From NCBI GenBank assembly GCA_029781035.1, contig JAKOXK010000001.1:52454-116453 (forward strand): a stretch of 64,000 bases of DNA, in the 5' to 3' direction. Position numbers and translations under genes: made by a program. The stretch comes from Armatimonadota bacterium. GTDB taxonomy: Bacteria > Armatimonadota > Fimbriimonadia > Fimbriimonadales > Fimbriimonadaceae. Of this stretch, positions 38,513 through 47,270 are shown in pieces; the stretch's first letter is position 1, and the number at the start of each line of letters is the position of its first letter. The notes below the pieces were generated by a model, which ran no database searches, had not been told where the DNA came from, and worked only from the letters and a program-made list of their open reading frames with translations.

Positions 38513-39040
38513 ATGACGGACTCTGTGCAACTGGGGTCGCTGGACGCTTTGGTCCAGTCCCTGACACTCCCCAACGGCCTGGTGCTTGACGAGGTGAGGA
38601 TCGAGATAGGGGCTGCGAGCGCTACTCTGAACCCCTTCGCGCTCGACCTCGACAGGCCGGGAACGTTCGAAGTGCGGGTGTCGGCCGACAGCGTCAAGAG
38701 CTTCCTGGAACTTCAAGGAGTCGGCGGCATGAAGGACGTCTCCGTCACTGCGGAAGGCGGACGGATCAGCGTCCAAGGAACTGTGCGCGTGCTGGTGGAG
38801 ATCCGCGTGACGGCAACCTGCGTCCTTCGCATCGAAGACGGCAAGAAGCTGTTCGTCGAGATTCAAGACCTCAGCGTACCGGGCGGTATGGCCCGCAACC
38901 TCGTAGAGAGCCAACTGGAGAAGGTGAATCCTATCCTTGACCTCACTACCGCCCCAATCGACGTTGACCTTAAGACCTCAGACGCGAGCGACGGTTACGT
39001 CATCGTCAGCGGGTCGGCGTCCTGGCCTCAGCGCCGCTAG
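38513..39040 (+). CDS. DUF2993 (LmeA-like) family protein
   Basis: 175 residues. The start is placed at the ATG at 38513; the frame reaching 38390 overlaps the divergent hydrolase gene. The sequence is an extended beta-sheet protein with alternating hydrophobic residues (LDEVRIEIGAASATLNPFAL, FEVRVSADSVKSFLEL, VQGTVRVLVEIRVTATC). This resembles DUF2993/LmeA, a lipid-binding fold related to BPI-type proteins. No signal peptide is evident. The call rests on overall pattern, not on a signature motif. Confidence 0.6.
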   Translation: MTDSVQLGSLDALVQSLTLPNGLVLDEVRIEIGAASATLNPFALDLDRPGTFEVRVSADSVKSFLELQGVGGMKDVSVTAEGGRISVQGTVRVLVEIRVTATCVLRIEDGKKLFVEIQDLSVPGGMARNLVESQLEKVNPILDLTTAPIDVDLKTSDASDGYVIVSGSASWPQRR

Positions 39041-39043
39041 AGC

Positions 39044-40024
39044 TTAGTCAGGGTAGCCGTTGGGGTGCTGGCTGGTCCACGCCCAAGCGTGGGCGATCAT
39101 CGTCTCCAGTCCACTAAACTGCGGCTCCCATCCCAGGACCGATCGGGCACGGTCGCTAGAAGCGACAAGACGGGCTGGGTCACCGGGCCGCCTGGGCACG
39201 ACTTGAGGATGAAGAGGGAGCCCGGTAACGATCCGCACGGCTTCAAGGACCTGGTTGACACTGTGGCCCTGGCCGTTTCCGAGGTTGAAGACGCTGGAAC
39301 GGCCTCCGTCACGTAGGTAGCGGAGTGCCAGAAGGTGCGCCGTGGCCAAATCGACCACATGGACGTAATCCCTGACGCAGGTGCCGTCAGGTGTGTCGTA
39401 GTCGTTGCCGAAGACCTTGAAGTCGCCCTGGCCCAAGAGATGAAGGAGAATCCTGGGGATCAAGTGGGTCTCGGGCCGATGGTCCTCACCAATCGTGCCG
39501 TCGGGGTCGGATCCCGCCGCGTTAAAGTAGCGCAGACACACGGACTTGAGGCCGTACGCGGGGTCGAAGTCGCGCAACATCCGCTCGACCGCCAACTTGG
39601 TGTTCCCGTACGGGTTCGTCGGCTTCTTGGGGTGGCCCTCTGGGATCGGCACTTCGACCGGCTCGCCGTAGACCGCAGCCGTGGAACTGAAGACAAACTG
39701 CTTGACACCGGCGGTCACGGCCGCCTGCGCCAGGTTCAAGCTGCCCAACACGTTGTTTTCGTAGTAGCGAGCGGGGTTTTGGACGCTCTCGCCCACCTCG
39801 ATGTAGGCGGCGAAGTGGAGCACAGCCTCGATATCGTGGTCGGAGAACACCTGATCCAGTGCGCCCCGGTCGCGAAGGTCGGCCTTGACCAGCGGCGCAC
39901 CACGCAGGGCAGCGAGATGGCCCTTCTCGAGGTTGTCCAAGACGAGGACGTCCTCTCCAGCCTGGTGGAGCGCCCGAACCATGTGCGAGCCGATGAACCC
40001 GGCGCCGCCGACAACAAGGATCAC
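39044..40024 (-). CDS. galE: UDP-glucose 4-epimerase
   Basis: 326 residues from a GTG at 40024, where the Rossmann fold begins (VILVVGGAGFIGSH); the longer frame to 40105 adds a non-family extension. GGAGFIG binds NAD, SSTAAVYG supplies the catalytic Ser/Thr and YGNTK the Tyr-xxx-Lys pair. GalE interconverts UDP-glucose and UDP-galactose, supplying galactose for surface polysaccharides or using galactose released by the GH2 enzyme encoded elsewhere in this window. It faces the DUF2993-like gene with 3 bases between the stops. Confidence 0.94.
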   Translation of the reverse strand: MILVVGGAGFIGSHMVRALHQAGEDVLVLDNLEKGHLAALRGAPLVKADLRDRGALDQVFSDHDIEAVLHFAAYIEVGESVQNPARYYENNVLGSLNLAQAAVTAGVKQFVFSSTAAVYGEPVEVPIPEGHPKKPTNPYGNTKLAVERMLRDFDPAYGLKSVCLRYFNAAGSDPDGTIGEDHRPETHLIPRILLHLLGQGDFKVFGNDYDTPDGTCVRDYVHVVDLATAHLLALRYLRDGGRSSVFNLGNGQGHSVNQVLEAVRIVTGLPLHPQVVPRRPGDPARLVASSDRARSVLGWEPQFSGLETMIAHAWAWTSQHPNGYPD

Positions 40025-40154
40025 ACCAGGAGGGTACCCCTTGGGGTGGCACACAGCGAGTGCCCGACAGGTGGCTTGGACTGCCAAGATGAGCCCGAAG
40101 GTCACCAGTGAACACAGACCGGTGACGGCGGCTCTCGGCGGCCTCAGTACAGCC

Positions 40155-40239
40155 TGGTGGGCAAGGAGGGACTCGAACCCTCACGCATCGCTGCGCTGGA
40201 ACCTAAATCCAGTGCGTCTACCAATTCCGCCACTCGCCC
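40155..40239 (-). tRNA. tRNA-Leu (anticodon UAG)
   Basis: An 85-base cloverleaf on the minus strand. Acceptor GGGCGAG pairs with CTTGCCC (one G-U), discriminator A, and CCA is encoded. The anticodon loop TTTAGGT is closed by CTGGA/TCCAG, with the anticodon at 40205-40203. The long variable arm CGCAGCGATGCG fits the class II tRNA-Leu. Confidence 0.95.
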
Positions 40240-40725
40240 GTGGGAAGTCCGAGGATACCTGGAGAGATGCCGCGACCTTTGCTGCTCCCCGTACGCTCTT
40301 CGAGCGTCGCCCCCATGTCCTTCTTCAACAACTGGACTCCCGTAGCCAGGGTCGTCCATCACGATCCAACGGCCGCGCCGATGACGGTTGGCGACCTCTT
40401 TCCCCTTGACCACTCGGTGCGCATGCTCCAAACGGGGCTCTAAGGCCAACTGCCGCTTGTCCCGCTTGAGAGCTTGCAGTGCCTCGTCCTCCGGTTCGGC
40501 GTCCTGTCCAGTACCTTCCCTCCCCTCCTGGTCCAGTCCCCAAGCCCATGCGCCATGTTTCGCGCGTGCTCAATCTCAGGGAGGAACGGGTGCAAACCCC
40601 CACAACACCCCCACTTCACCCCCGCATCACCCCCGCAAAGCCTGTTTGTGGGGGTCATACCGGGGTCACGCGGGCTGCCAGCAGGGCCCGACCACTGATG
40701 AGCCTCCCGGCGATGACCGAGCGCT
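40240..40725. other. 486-base stretch between tRNA-Leu and the redox operon
   Basis: No gene supported. Regions next to tRNA genes often hold integration scars, but I could not recognise an integrase remnant on either strand. The notable element is the G-run motif at 40597-40634. Confidence 0.5.
40597..40634 (-). repeat. Four G5 runs with equal 6-base spacers (G-quadruplex motif)
   Basis: On the minus strand GGGGG occurs four times (C runs at 40597-40601, 40608-40612, 40619-40623 and 40630-40634), each separated by exactly 6 bases, an 11-base periodicity. It lies about 90 bases after the stop of the redox operon on the transcribed strand. Confidence 0.8.
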
Positions 40726-42906
40726 TTACGCGAACGGCTTGGCCCGCTCAATCAGCTCTTCGAGGCCAGGTTCCTTCGGGTTCCGTGGCTTGCCGGGGTG
40801 GATGATGCCGACCTGGCACCCCTCGGCCGCCTCGACCAGTTGCCGGAACGTGCCTGCATCTGGATCCTTGATGTAAGCCTGCTTGTTCTCGTTGTATCCG
40901 AACATCTGGTTGTTCAGCAGCGTGCACTCGTTGCAGGTCGTGCACCGCTCCGTCTCGATATAGGGGTCGTCCGAAGGCTTCTCTTCGACCACGGCCGCGG
41001 GCGCGGCTTCAGCGGCGACCGGTTCTGGCGCCGACTCGACCACGGCCGCTGGTGCGGCGGAAGCTGATGGCGTCGCCGACTGCTTCGCTTCAGCGAGCTT
41101 GGCCTCCCAGTGCTGTCGTTCAGCTTTGATCGCTCGGTCCGCGTACGAATTACTGATGCCACCCCATTCTTGGAGGTTGCGCCACCAACCCTGGCAGCGC
41201 TTTGTCTCACGGATCACCCAGTCGTCCGCGATCACCCTGACGAAGCGGTTCTGTTCATCCACCATGGGGATCGAAGGAACCGAGTCAGGAACGACTGCGA
41301 ACGTCTTATCAAGGAACTCCGGAACCGGCGCCAAGCATCCCGAATCGGTCGGCACGGTCGAGAAGTGGTCGCTCAACCGACCGTCCATTGCTGCAAAGTC
41401 GACGAGCGTGAACGCGCCTGGCTCTTCCAGTCGCTGCATGTTCGGCCCCTCAAAGCTCACCGTGTGGGCGGGCCATCCGCTGTCGGCCTGCGGGTTCGCA
41501 GCCACGTCGAACCGGTCAGCCAACTCCGATCCCTCGGTCGGGTCGTACGAGAACACCGGGAACGCCCGAGACTCGGCCGCCGCAGCCGCAACGAGATACG
41601 GAGGAACGCCCTCGGTCACGCCACCCGTCCCTGAGTAGACCAGGAAAAGTCCACCGTTCGTGGACGACATTCCTTTGCTCAAGGCTGGCTCCGTCGCCAC
41701 CAAGTGGCTGGCAGGCGACTGAAAGACGAACACGTCTCCGAGGCTCATCGCTGAGTGCGCCAGTCGTCGCGTCTTCGAGCTCAGCCCGAGCATCCCGTCT
41801 CCCAAGCTGGTCGGATCCCACAGATCATCGACTTGGACGATCACTTTTATGGGTACGCCGCTCGCCAGGGCCTGGAGGACCGCTTCGGTCTCGTTTCCGT
41901 CCAGCCGATCGGCACGTTCGAAGACATAGTAGTCGGGAAAGACCTTCAGGTCTTGCGCATCGAGCCCCCGGGCGCCGTACCCTGCGAAAAGGGCGTCGTG
42001 AACGCTTTCGCGATAGTCCCCGTAGGCTTCCAGCTCCGCCATAGCCAGAGCTTTGGCCAGTTCGATGGCCTCGGCGGCGCGCTCTTGGTACGCCTTGAGC
42101 GCCTTGTGACAGGTCTCGAACTCAAAGCTGTAGGGCGCGGCCCCGGACGCTCGATCACTCTGGAAGAACCGCTGGTACTCAAGAACCGATACCAGCCACT
42201 CGATCCTCTTGCGGCGGCTTTCGGAGAGGGTCGTCTCCGGCGTCGTGCGCACCAAGAGGTTGGACATTGCCGCAAAGTCGAACATGTCGGTCTGCGAGGA
42301 GCCAAACCCTTGGGCGAGGTTCTCCGGCGTGCGACCGGCGACCGAACTGACGAGGTCCGCTTTCAGGATGTCCTTCAGTCGAAGAAGGAGCCGCTCTGCG
42401 CGGTCACGGTAGGCGGCCGCCTTCTTGTCCTGGGCCACGCTCCACGCGTGGCTGAAGAGCGTGCGGGCGACGTCCGGCGAACAGTCAAGAAGTTCGCCAT
42501 CCGGGCGCAAAGCCTGGCCCACTCGCTTGGCGGAGTCGTCAAAACCCTCTTCAGCCTTGGCTTTGACCTGGGATGCGGCCGTGGCCCAGAGCTTGGAAAG
42601 AGAGCCTTTCTGGCCAGAAGCGAGCAACCGCCTGACACCCTTTTCGATCTGGTAGGCGTGTTTCCTCACCCGAGCCGGATCACCGCCTGTGGCCCCGACT
42701 TCAATGGCGCGGTCCACCCTCTTCGAGAGTGACTCGTAGCCCGTGGGAAGCAACACGACAGGATAGTCGTACCGCAGTTCGGAAAGGTTGCGGTATCGGG
42801 CGAACAGGGCTGGCTTGAGCCCTTGATCCTTGATCGGTTCGACGTGGGCGGCTGTCCGTTTGCCGGTCAGGCTGAAGGCGATGAGCGCTTGGTCTTTGCT
42901 GTCCAT
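40726..42906 (-). CDS. Large Fe-S protein associated with 2-oxoacid:ferredoxin oxidoreductase
   Basis: 726 residues from the ATG at 42906; GGAGAGGAG precedes it and the KorB stop is one base away, so the genes are coupled. Residues about 20-330 are mostly helical and unfamiliar. Residues about 350-530 vaguely resemble part of pyruvate:ferredoxin oxidoreductase (IVQVDDLWDPTSLG, SLGDVFVFQSPASHL, ESRAFPVFSYDP). An Ala/Pro/Val-rich linker (about 600-640) leads to a C-terminal single-cluster ferredoxin domain with CTTCNEC and a later Cys in EGCQVGII. It could accept or pass electrons for KorAB or add a specificity domain. I do not recognise the family. It is the last gene of a five-gene operon. 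Confidence 0.7.
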   Translation of the reverse strand: MDSKDQALIAFSLTGKRTAAHVEPIKDQGLKPALFARYRNLSELRYDYPVVLLPTGYESLSKRVDRAIEVGATGGDPARVRKHAYQIEKGVRRLLASGQKGSLSKLWATAASQVKAKAEEGFDDSAKRVGQALRPDGELLDCSPDVARTLFSHAWSVAQDKKAAAYRDRAERLLLRLKDILKADLVSSVAGRTPENLAQGFGSSQTDMFDFAAMSNLLVRTTPETTLSESRRKRIEWLVSVLEYQRFFQSDRASGAAPYSFEFETCHKALKAYQERAAEAIELAKALAMAELEAYGDYRESVHDALFAGYGARGLDAQDLKVFPDYYVFERADRLDGNETEAVLQALASGVPIKVIVQVDDLWDPTSLGDGMLGLSSKTRRLAHSAMSLGDVFVFQSPASHLVATEPALSKGMSSTNGGLFLVYSGTGGVTEGVPPYLVAAAAAESRAFPVFSYDPTEGSELADRFDVAANPQADSGWPAHTVSFEGPNMQRLEEPGAFTLVDFAAMDGRLSDHFSTVPTDSGCLAPVPEFLDKTFAVVPDSVPSIPMVDEQNRFVRVIADDWVIRETKRCQGWWRNLQEWGGISNSYADRAIKAERQHWEAKLAEAKQSATPSASAAPAAVVESAPEPVAAEAAPAAVVEEKPSDDPYIETERCTTCNECTLLNNQMFGYNENKQAYIKDPDAGTFRQLVEAAEGCQVGIIHPGKPRNPKEPGLEELIERAKPFA

Positions 42907-42907
42907 T

Positions 42908-43882
42908 TCAGTGCTCCTCTCCTTCCGGCCAGATCGTGAACTTGTCGAACTCGGCCTCAAGCCCGCCCTTCACGAACTGCGGCGTCCGGAGTGTTGGATC
43001 TCGTCTGAGATCCTCGTAGCAGGGCACGTCGTCGTTCCGGTACAGGATCCCAACTGGAACGGGATCGACCTCAGAAGCAATCTCGCGAGCGCGGTTCATG
43101 TTTGAGGGGTCGTGCTCTTCGGTCGTCGTATAGACCTTGGCCACACTCGGGCTGACCTTGATCCCGTCCTCGTGGTAGAGCAGCTTGACCCGAGTGGGGT
43201 CTTGCACCCAGGGATCCAGCATGTTCGGCAACCATTCAGGGCACCTTTGCAGAATCCGGACGAAGCTCAGGCCCTTGTGAAGGAAAGCCGCGTGCAGCAC
43301 GTCGTACAGCACTTCTGGAATCCAGTCGACCACTTGGGCGACGAACGAGACGTTGGTGACACCGAGGCTGACGGTCAGCGGATTCAGCGCCTCCAGGTAA
43401 GCGCCTTTCGGCGTCGTGTTGCTCTTGAGGCCGATCGGCGAAGTCGGGGACGCTTGTTTCTTGGTCAGACCGTAGATCTGGTTGTCGTGCAGCATCACCG
43501 TCAGATCCATGTTGTAACGGATCGCGTGGACCCAGTGTGCGGCACCAATGCTGCAACAGTCGCCGTCGCCCATGTTCACAAACACGGTCAGTTCCGGGCG
43601 GGACATCTTGACGCCCTCAGCGATGGGCAACGCTCGGCCATGGATCCCGTGGAACCCATAGGTGTTCATGTAGTGGGGCAAACGGCTCGAGCAACCGATA
43701 CCGGAGACGAACACGGTCTTCACCGGGTCCAGATTCTCCGTTCGGCAAAGCCTTTGGACGGCGGTCAGGATCGCGTTGTCGCCACAGCCAGGGCACCATC
43801 GCGTGACGCCCTTCTGGTAGTCCTCAAGTTCGTGGTGCTCGTCGTAGAGCCGGAGCAGGCATTCGGTGGGTGCGGCAGACAT
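42908..43882 (-). CDS. korB: 2-oxoacid:ferredoxin oxidoreductase, beta subunit
   Basis: 324 residues. Thiamine diphosphate-binding features are intact: WCPGCGDNAILTAV with its Cys pair, the GDGD of MGDGDCCSIG, and DNQIYGLTKKQASPTSP, typical of KorB. It pairs with the alpha-gamma subunit encoded 3 bases upstream. The complex oxidatively decarboxylates 2-oxoglutarate or a similar 2-oxoacid with CoA and reduces ferredoxin. Substrate assignment between 2-oxoglutarate and branched-chain acids is inference. Cytoplasmic. Confidence 0.93.
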   Translation of the reverse strand: MSAAPTECLLRLYDEHHELEDYQKGVTRWCPGCGDNAILTAVQRLCRTENLDPVKTVFVSGIGCSSRLPHYMNTYGFHGIHGRALPIAEGVKMSRPELTVFVNMGDGDCCSIGAAHWVHAIRYNMDLTVMLHDNQIYGLTKKQASPTSPIGLKSNTTPKGAYLEALNPLTVSLGVTNVSFVAQVVDWIPEVLYDVLHAAFLHKGLSFVRILQRCPEWLPNMLDPWVQDPTRVKLLYHEDGIKVSPSVAKVYTTTEEHDPSNMNRAREIASEVDPVPVGILYRNDDVPCYEDLRRDPTLRTPQFVKGGLEAEFDKFTIWPEGEEH

Positions 43883-43885
43883 GGC

Positions 43886-45805
43886 TTACTTCTCCTGGAG
43901 TTTTTCGAGGGCGACGCGTCGAATGGTCGAAGGCTTGATCGGCTGACCCTGGGACTCGGTGTAGCAGTCAATGTCGACAAGGAACCGTGAGCGCATCAGG
44001 AGCGCCAGGGGTGCGTACCGACGGTTCTCTTCGTCGATCAGGTCGTACTCCAACTTGTCACTGTAGGTGTTCTCGATCGTCATCACTTGCTTGAAACCTG
44101 AGAGAATCTCCTTGATCCCGCTCGGCATCGGCTGGATGAAGGTCAGGTTCAGCGACGACACTTTGTGCCCCTCCTCCCGTAGTGATTCGACCGCTTCTTC
44201 GATCGCTCCCTTGGTGCTTCCCCACCCGACGATGAGGAGGTCGCCTTGGGTTGCCCCGAAGACCGGCGGCGGCTTCAGCGTCTTCTGCACGGCGGCGAGC
44301 TTCATGCTCCGCGCTTTGAGCCCTTGCTCGTTGATGTCGGGATCGTAGGCGACATGGCTGTTCGAGTCGTGTGCGATGCCGGTCAATGTGTGCATACCAC
44401 CCGGTTGTCCGGGGATGTGGCGACGCGACAGGCCCGTGACCGGATCCCAATCGTATGGCTTCGAGCCTTCCGGGATCGCGCTCTGGTCTGGCGGCGGCGC
44501 TAACCATGTCTCAAGGAACTGCGGACGGGGGAACGGTTGCTGTGAAGTGGCCAGGTTGGCGTCGGACAGGATGACGACGACCATGCGGAACATCTCAGCG
44601 ATCTTCCTCGCCGTGATCATCGTGTAGAAGCAGTCTTCGATGGTCGCCGGAGCGATCACGACCTTGGGCGCATCGCCATGGCTGCCGAAGATCGTGCACA
44701 TGAGGTCTCCTTGTTCGACCTTCGTCGGCTGTCCGGTGCTGGGGCCGCCGCGCTGGACATTGACCACCACCAACGGGATCTCCGTCATGACGGCCAGACC
44801 GATGCCTTCTTGCTTCAAGGAGTATCCCGGACCCGAAGTGATCGTGACCGAACACTTTCCTGCGTAGGACGCTCCGATCGCGAACGCGCACGCGGCGATC
44901 TCGTCCTCGGCCTGGTGGACGATCCCGCCCACCTTGGCGAAAGCGTCGCTCAGGTAGTGGGAAGCGGAGGTCGCCGGAGTGATCGGGTACATCGCGCAGA
45001 TGTCCATGCCGCTCGCCAACACTCCCAACGCGATCGCGGTGTTGCCGTTGACGACGATATAAGGCTCGGTCGGCCTCTTGACAGGGATCTCGTATTTGAA
45101 CTCGAGGTTCTCTTCAGCCCAACTGAATCCAGCCTCGAGCAGCTTCACGTTGGTCTCGATGACGCTGGCTGCTTTCTTGCCGAACGTCAGGGCGATCTGA
45201 CTCTTGGCGATCTCGAGGTCCAAGCTGTAAATGCTGCACAGGATGCCCAGGGCGAACATGTTCTTGCCGCGCCTTGGATCGGACAACAGCTTGTGACACT
45301 CACGCTCCATCGGGATCTCGTAGACCTTGTAGCCCGATTCGACTAGGCGGTCGTATGTCTCGATGTACGACTTCGAGACGGCTGGGTCTTTGTGGTCGCG
45401 CCACATGTCCTCGAGCAGGATTGTCGCGCCTTGCTTGAGTTCCTTGGCGCGGACGCGTCCGAGCAGGACCTGCTCGTTGAATGCGATGACGAGGTCGGTC
45501 TCGTCCCCTCCGTTCGTCACGTACTTGGAGCCGATCCGGATCCGGTTGCCACTGGCGCCAGCCACGCTCCTGGCTGGCGGCTTGATCTCAGCCGGGATGA
45601 TCTCGATGGTCCAGATGCCGTAGCCCATGCGTGCGGCGATGGCGCCGAGCGACTGTCCACAGCGTTGGGCCCCTTCGCCGGAGTCACTGATGATCTCGAC
45701 GATATGCTCTTTGAGTTGGACGACCTTTTTCTTGGCGTCCAATTGACCGTTGGTCTTGGCAGACTTCTTTCGTTTCTGAGTGCTAGGCGATGCGGACGCG
45801 GGCAT
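43886..45805 (-). CDS. korA: 2-oxoacid:ferredoxin oxidoreductase, fused gamma-alpha subunit
   Basis: 639 residues from the ATG at 45805 (AGGGAA 9 bases upstream), overlapping the NfnB gene by 23 bases; an in-frame start at 45832 is also possible. Residues about 35-225 are the gamma domain (SDSGEGAQRCGQSLGAIAAR). From about 240 the alpha domain follows (VNGNTAIALGVLASGMDICAMYPITPATS and SVTITSGPGYSLKQEGIGLA), then the C-terminal domain II (LLIVGWGSTKGAIEEAVESL). This gamma-alpha fusion is typical of aerobic KorAB enzymes. Together with KorB it needs no intrinsic ferredoxin domain, which may be why a Fe-S protein gene follows. Confidence 0.93.
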   Translation of the reverse strand: MPASASPSTQKRKKSAKTNGQLDAKKKVVQLKEHIVEIISDSGEGAQRCGQSLGAIAARMGYGIWTIEIIPAEIKPPARSVAGASGNRIRIGSKYVTNGGDETDLVIAFNEQVLLGRVRAKELKQGATILLEDMWRDHKDPAVSKSYIETYDRLVESGYKVYEIPMERECHKLLSDPRRGKNMFALGILCSIYSLDLEIAKSQIALTFGKKAASVIETNVKLLEAGFSWAEENLEFKYEIPVKRPTEPYIVVNGNTAIALGVLASGMDICAMYPITPATSASHYLSDAFAKVGGIVHQAEDEIAACAFAIGASYAGKCSVTITSGPGYSLKQEGIGLAVMTEIPLVVVNVQRGGPSTGQPTKVEQGDLMCTIFGSHGDAPKVVIAPATIEDCFYTMITARKIAEMFRMVVVILSDANLATSQQPFPRPQFLETWLAPPPDQSAIPEGSKPYDWDPVTGLSRRHIPGQPGGMHTLTGIAHDSNSHVAYDPDINEQGLKARSMKLAAVQKTLKPPPVFGATQGDLLIVGWGSTKGAIEEAVESLREEGHKVSSLNLTFIQPMPSGIKEILSGFKQVMTIENTYSDKLEYDLIDEENRRYAPLALLMRSRFLVDIDCYTESQGQPIKPSTIRRVALEKLQEK

Positions 45806-47270
45806 AGTTGTGTTCCCTGAGGTCGATTCCAAATAGAGTTCCGGGGCTCTCGAGGGCGTCGTCGTCCCGCAGGCCCAAGTAGGACTTCATGGCGCGGGCG
45901 GCTCGGCGCCCAGCTCCCATGGCTTCGATCACGGTGGCGGCTCCCGTCACGATGTCTCCGCCTGCGAACACTCCGGCCAGTGATGTCGCCAAGGAGTCGT
46001 CACACTGGATGTACCCCCACTTGTTCAAGCCCAAGTTCGAGGTTTGTCCAATGATCGGGTTCGCGTTCGTGCCGATGGCGTAGACGACCTGGTCGGTCTC
46101 GAAGTCGAACTCGCTGTCTTCTATCGGGACGGGGCGGCGGCGGCCGGACGAGTCGGGTTCTCCGAGCTCCATCCGGACACACCGCATACCCCGCACGTTT
46201 CCTGTGTCATCCCCCAAAACCTCCACCGGGTTTGTCAGCCAGTGGAATTCGATGCCCTCTTGTTCGGCGTGATGGATCTCCTCCGCACGCGCCGGAGCTT
46301 CCGCCTTGGTACGGCGGTAGATGCAATAAACCTTTTCGGCGCCCAACCGAAGGCAGACCCTCAGCGCGTCCATGGCGGTGTTCCCTGCCCCCACCACTGC
46401 GACCTTTCGTCCCAAGGGCAACGGGGTGTCCACCTTGGGGAAGTCTCGGGCCCTCATCAGGTTGCAGCGGGTCAACAACTCGTTCGCCGAAAGGACGCCG
46501 TTGAGAGAGTCTCCCGGAATATTGAGCATCGAGGGATAGCCCGCCCCTGTTCCGATGAAGACGGCCTGGTACCCCATCTCCTCGATCATCTGCTCGATCG
46601 TGAACAACCGTCCCACGAGCGTGTTGCACTCGAACCGGACGCCCAGCTTCTTCAAATTGGATATCTCGGCGTCAATCACCGAGTTGGGCAACCGGAACTC
46701 TGGAATTCCGTACCTGAGGACGCCCCCAGGCTCGTGGAACGCTTCGAACACCGTCACGTCACAACCGGCCTTGGCCATGTCGGCGGCGCAAGCCATGCCG
46801 GCGGGGCCCGAACCGACGATGCCCACCTTGTAGGGAGCGGGTTCGATCGCCGGGATGTTCACCCACCCTTCAGCGATCGCCCGGTCGCCGATGAACCGCT
46901 CAAGCCGACCGATGGCGACTGGTTCGAGCGACTCACCCACCACGCAGACGCCTTCGCACTGGTTCTCTTGAGGACAGACCCGACCACAGACGGACGGCAA
47001 CAGGTTTGATGCCGTGATGACGTCGTAGGCGCCCCTGTAGTCCTTCTGTCCAAGCTTCTCGATGAAGGCCGGAATGTTGATGTTGACCGGACAACCGGCA
47101 ATGCACTTGGGATCGGGACAGAAGAGGCACCTCTCGGATTCGAGCAAAGCTTCTTTCTCGTTGTAGCCGCAGTTGACCTCTTCGAAGTTCGTACCACGGA
47201 CGACGGGGTCGAGTTCGCGCACAGCCGTGCGCTCTTGGGGAATCGTGCGGACTGTCCGTTTCTTGGCCAT
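45783..47270 (-). CDS. GltD/NfnB-type FAD and Fe-S oxidoreductase, NADPH-binding
   Basis: 495 residues from the ATG at 47270 (GGGAG 8 bases upstream, TGATG overlap with the NfnA gene). The N-terminal part binds two 4Fe-4S clusters (CLFCPDPKCIAGCPV, and CGRVCPQENQCEGVC). FAD and NAD(P) sites follow: VGIVGSGPAGMACAADMAKA and VAVVGAGNTAMDALRV. The tail has GVFAGGDIVTGAATVIEAMGAGRRAA. Alone it could be called glutamate synthase small subunit. Next to an NfnA-like gene it more likely forms NADH-dependent ferredoxin:NADP oxidoreductase (NfnAB). No glutamate synthase large subunit is here. Confidence 0.88.
   Translation of the reverse strand: MAKKRTVRTIPQERTAVRELDPVVRGTNFEEVNCGYNEKEALLESERCLFCPDPKCIAGCPVNINIPAFIEKLGQKDYRGAYDVITASNLLPSVCGRVCPQENQCEGVCVVGESLEPVAIGRLERFIGDRAIAEGWVNIPAIEPAPYKVGIVGSGPAGMACAADMAKAGCDVTVFEAFHEPGGVLRYGIPEFRLPNSVIDAEISNLKKLGVRFECNTLVGRLFTIEQMIEEMGYQAVFIGTGAGYPSMLNIPGDSLNGVLSANELLTRCNLMRARDFPKVDTPLPLGRKVAVVGAGNTAMDALRVCLRLGAEKVYCIYRRTKAEAPARAEEIHHAEQEGIEFHWLTNPVEVLGDDTGNVRGMRCVRMELGEPDSSGRRRPVPIEDSEFDFETDQVVYAIGTNANPIIGQTSNLGLNKWGYIQCDDSLATSLAGVFAGGDIVTGAATVIEAMGAGRRAARAMKSYLGLRDDDALESPGTLFGIDLREHNYARVRIA

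Noticed and set aside
40144..40725. Integrase remnant or attachment site next to tRNA-Leu
   Set aside because: No integrase motif could be read on either strand, and no repeat of the tRNA 3' end was noticed nearby.
45783..47270. Calling the GltD-like protein glutamate synthase small subunit
   Set aside because: No large subunit gene is present and the NfnA-like partner fits better, although this is not proven.
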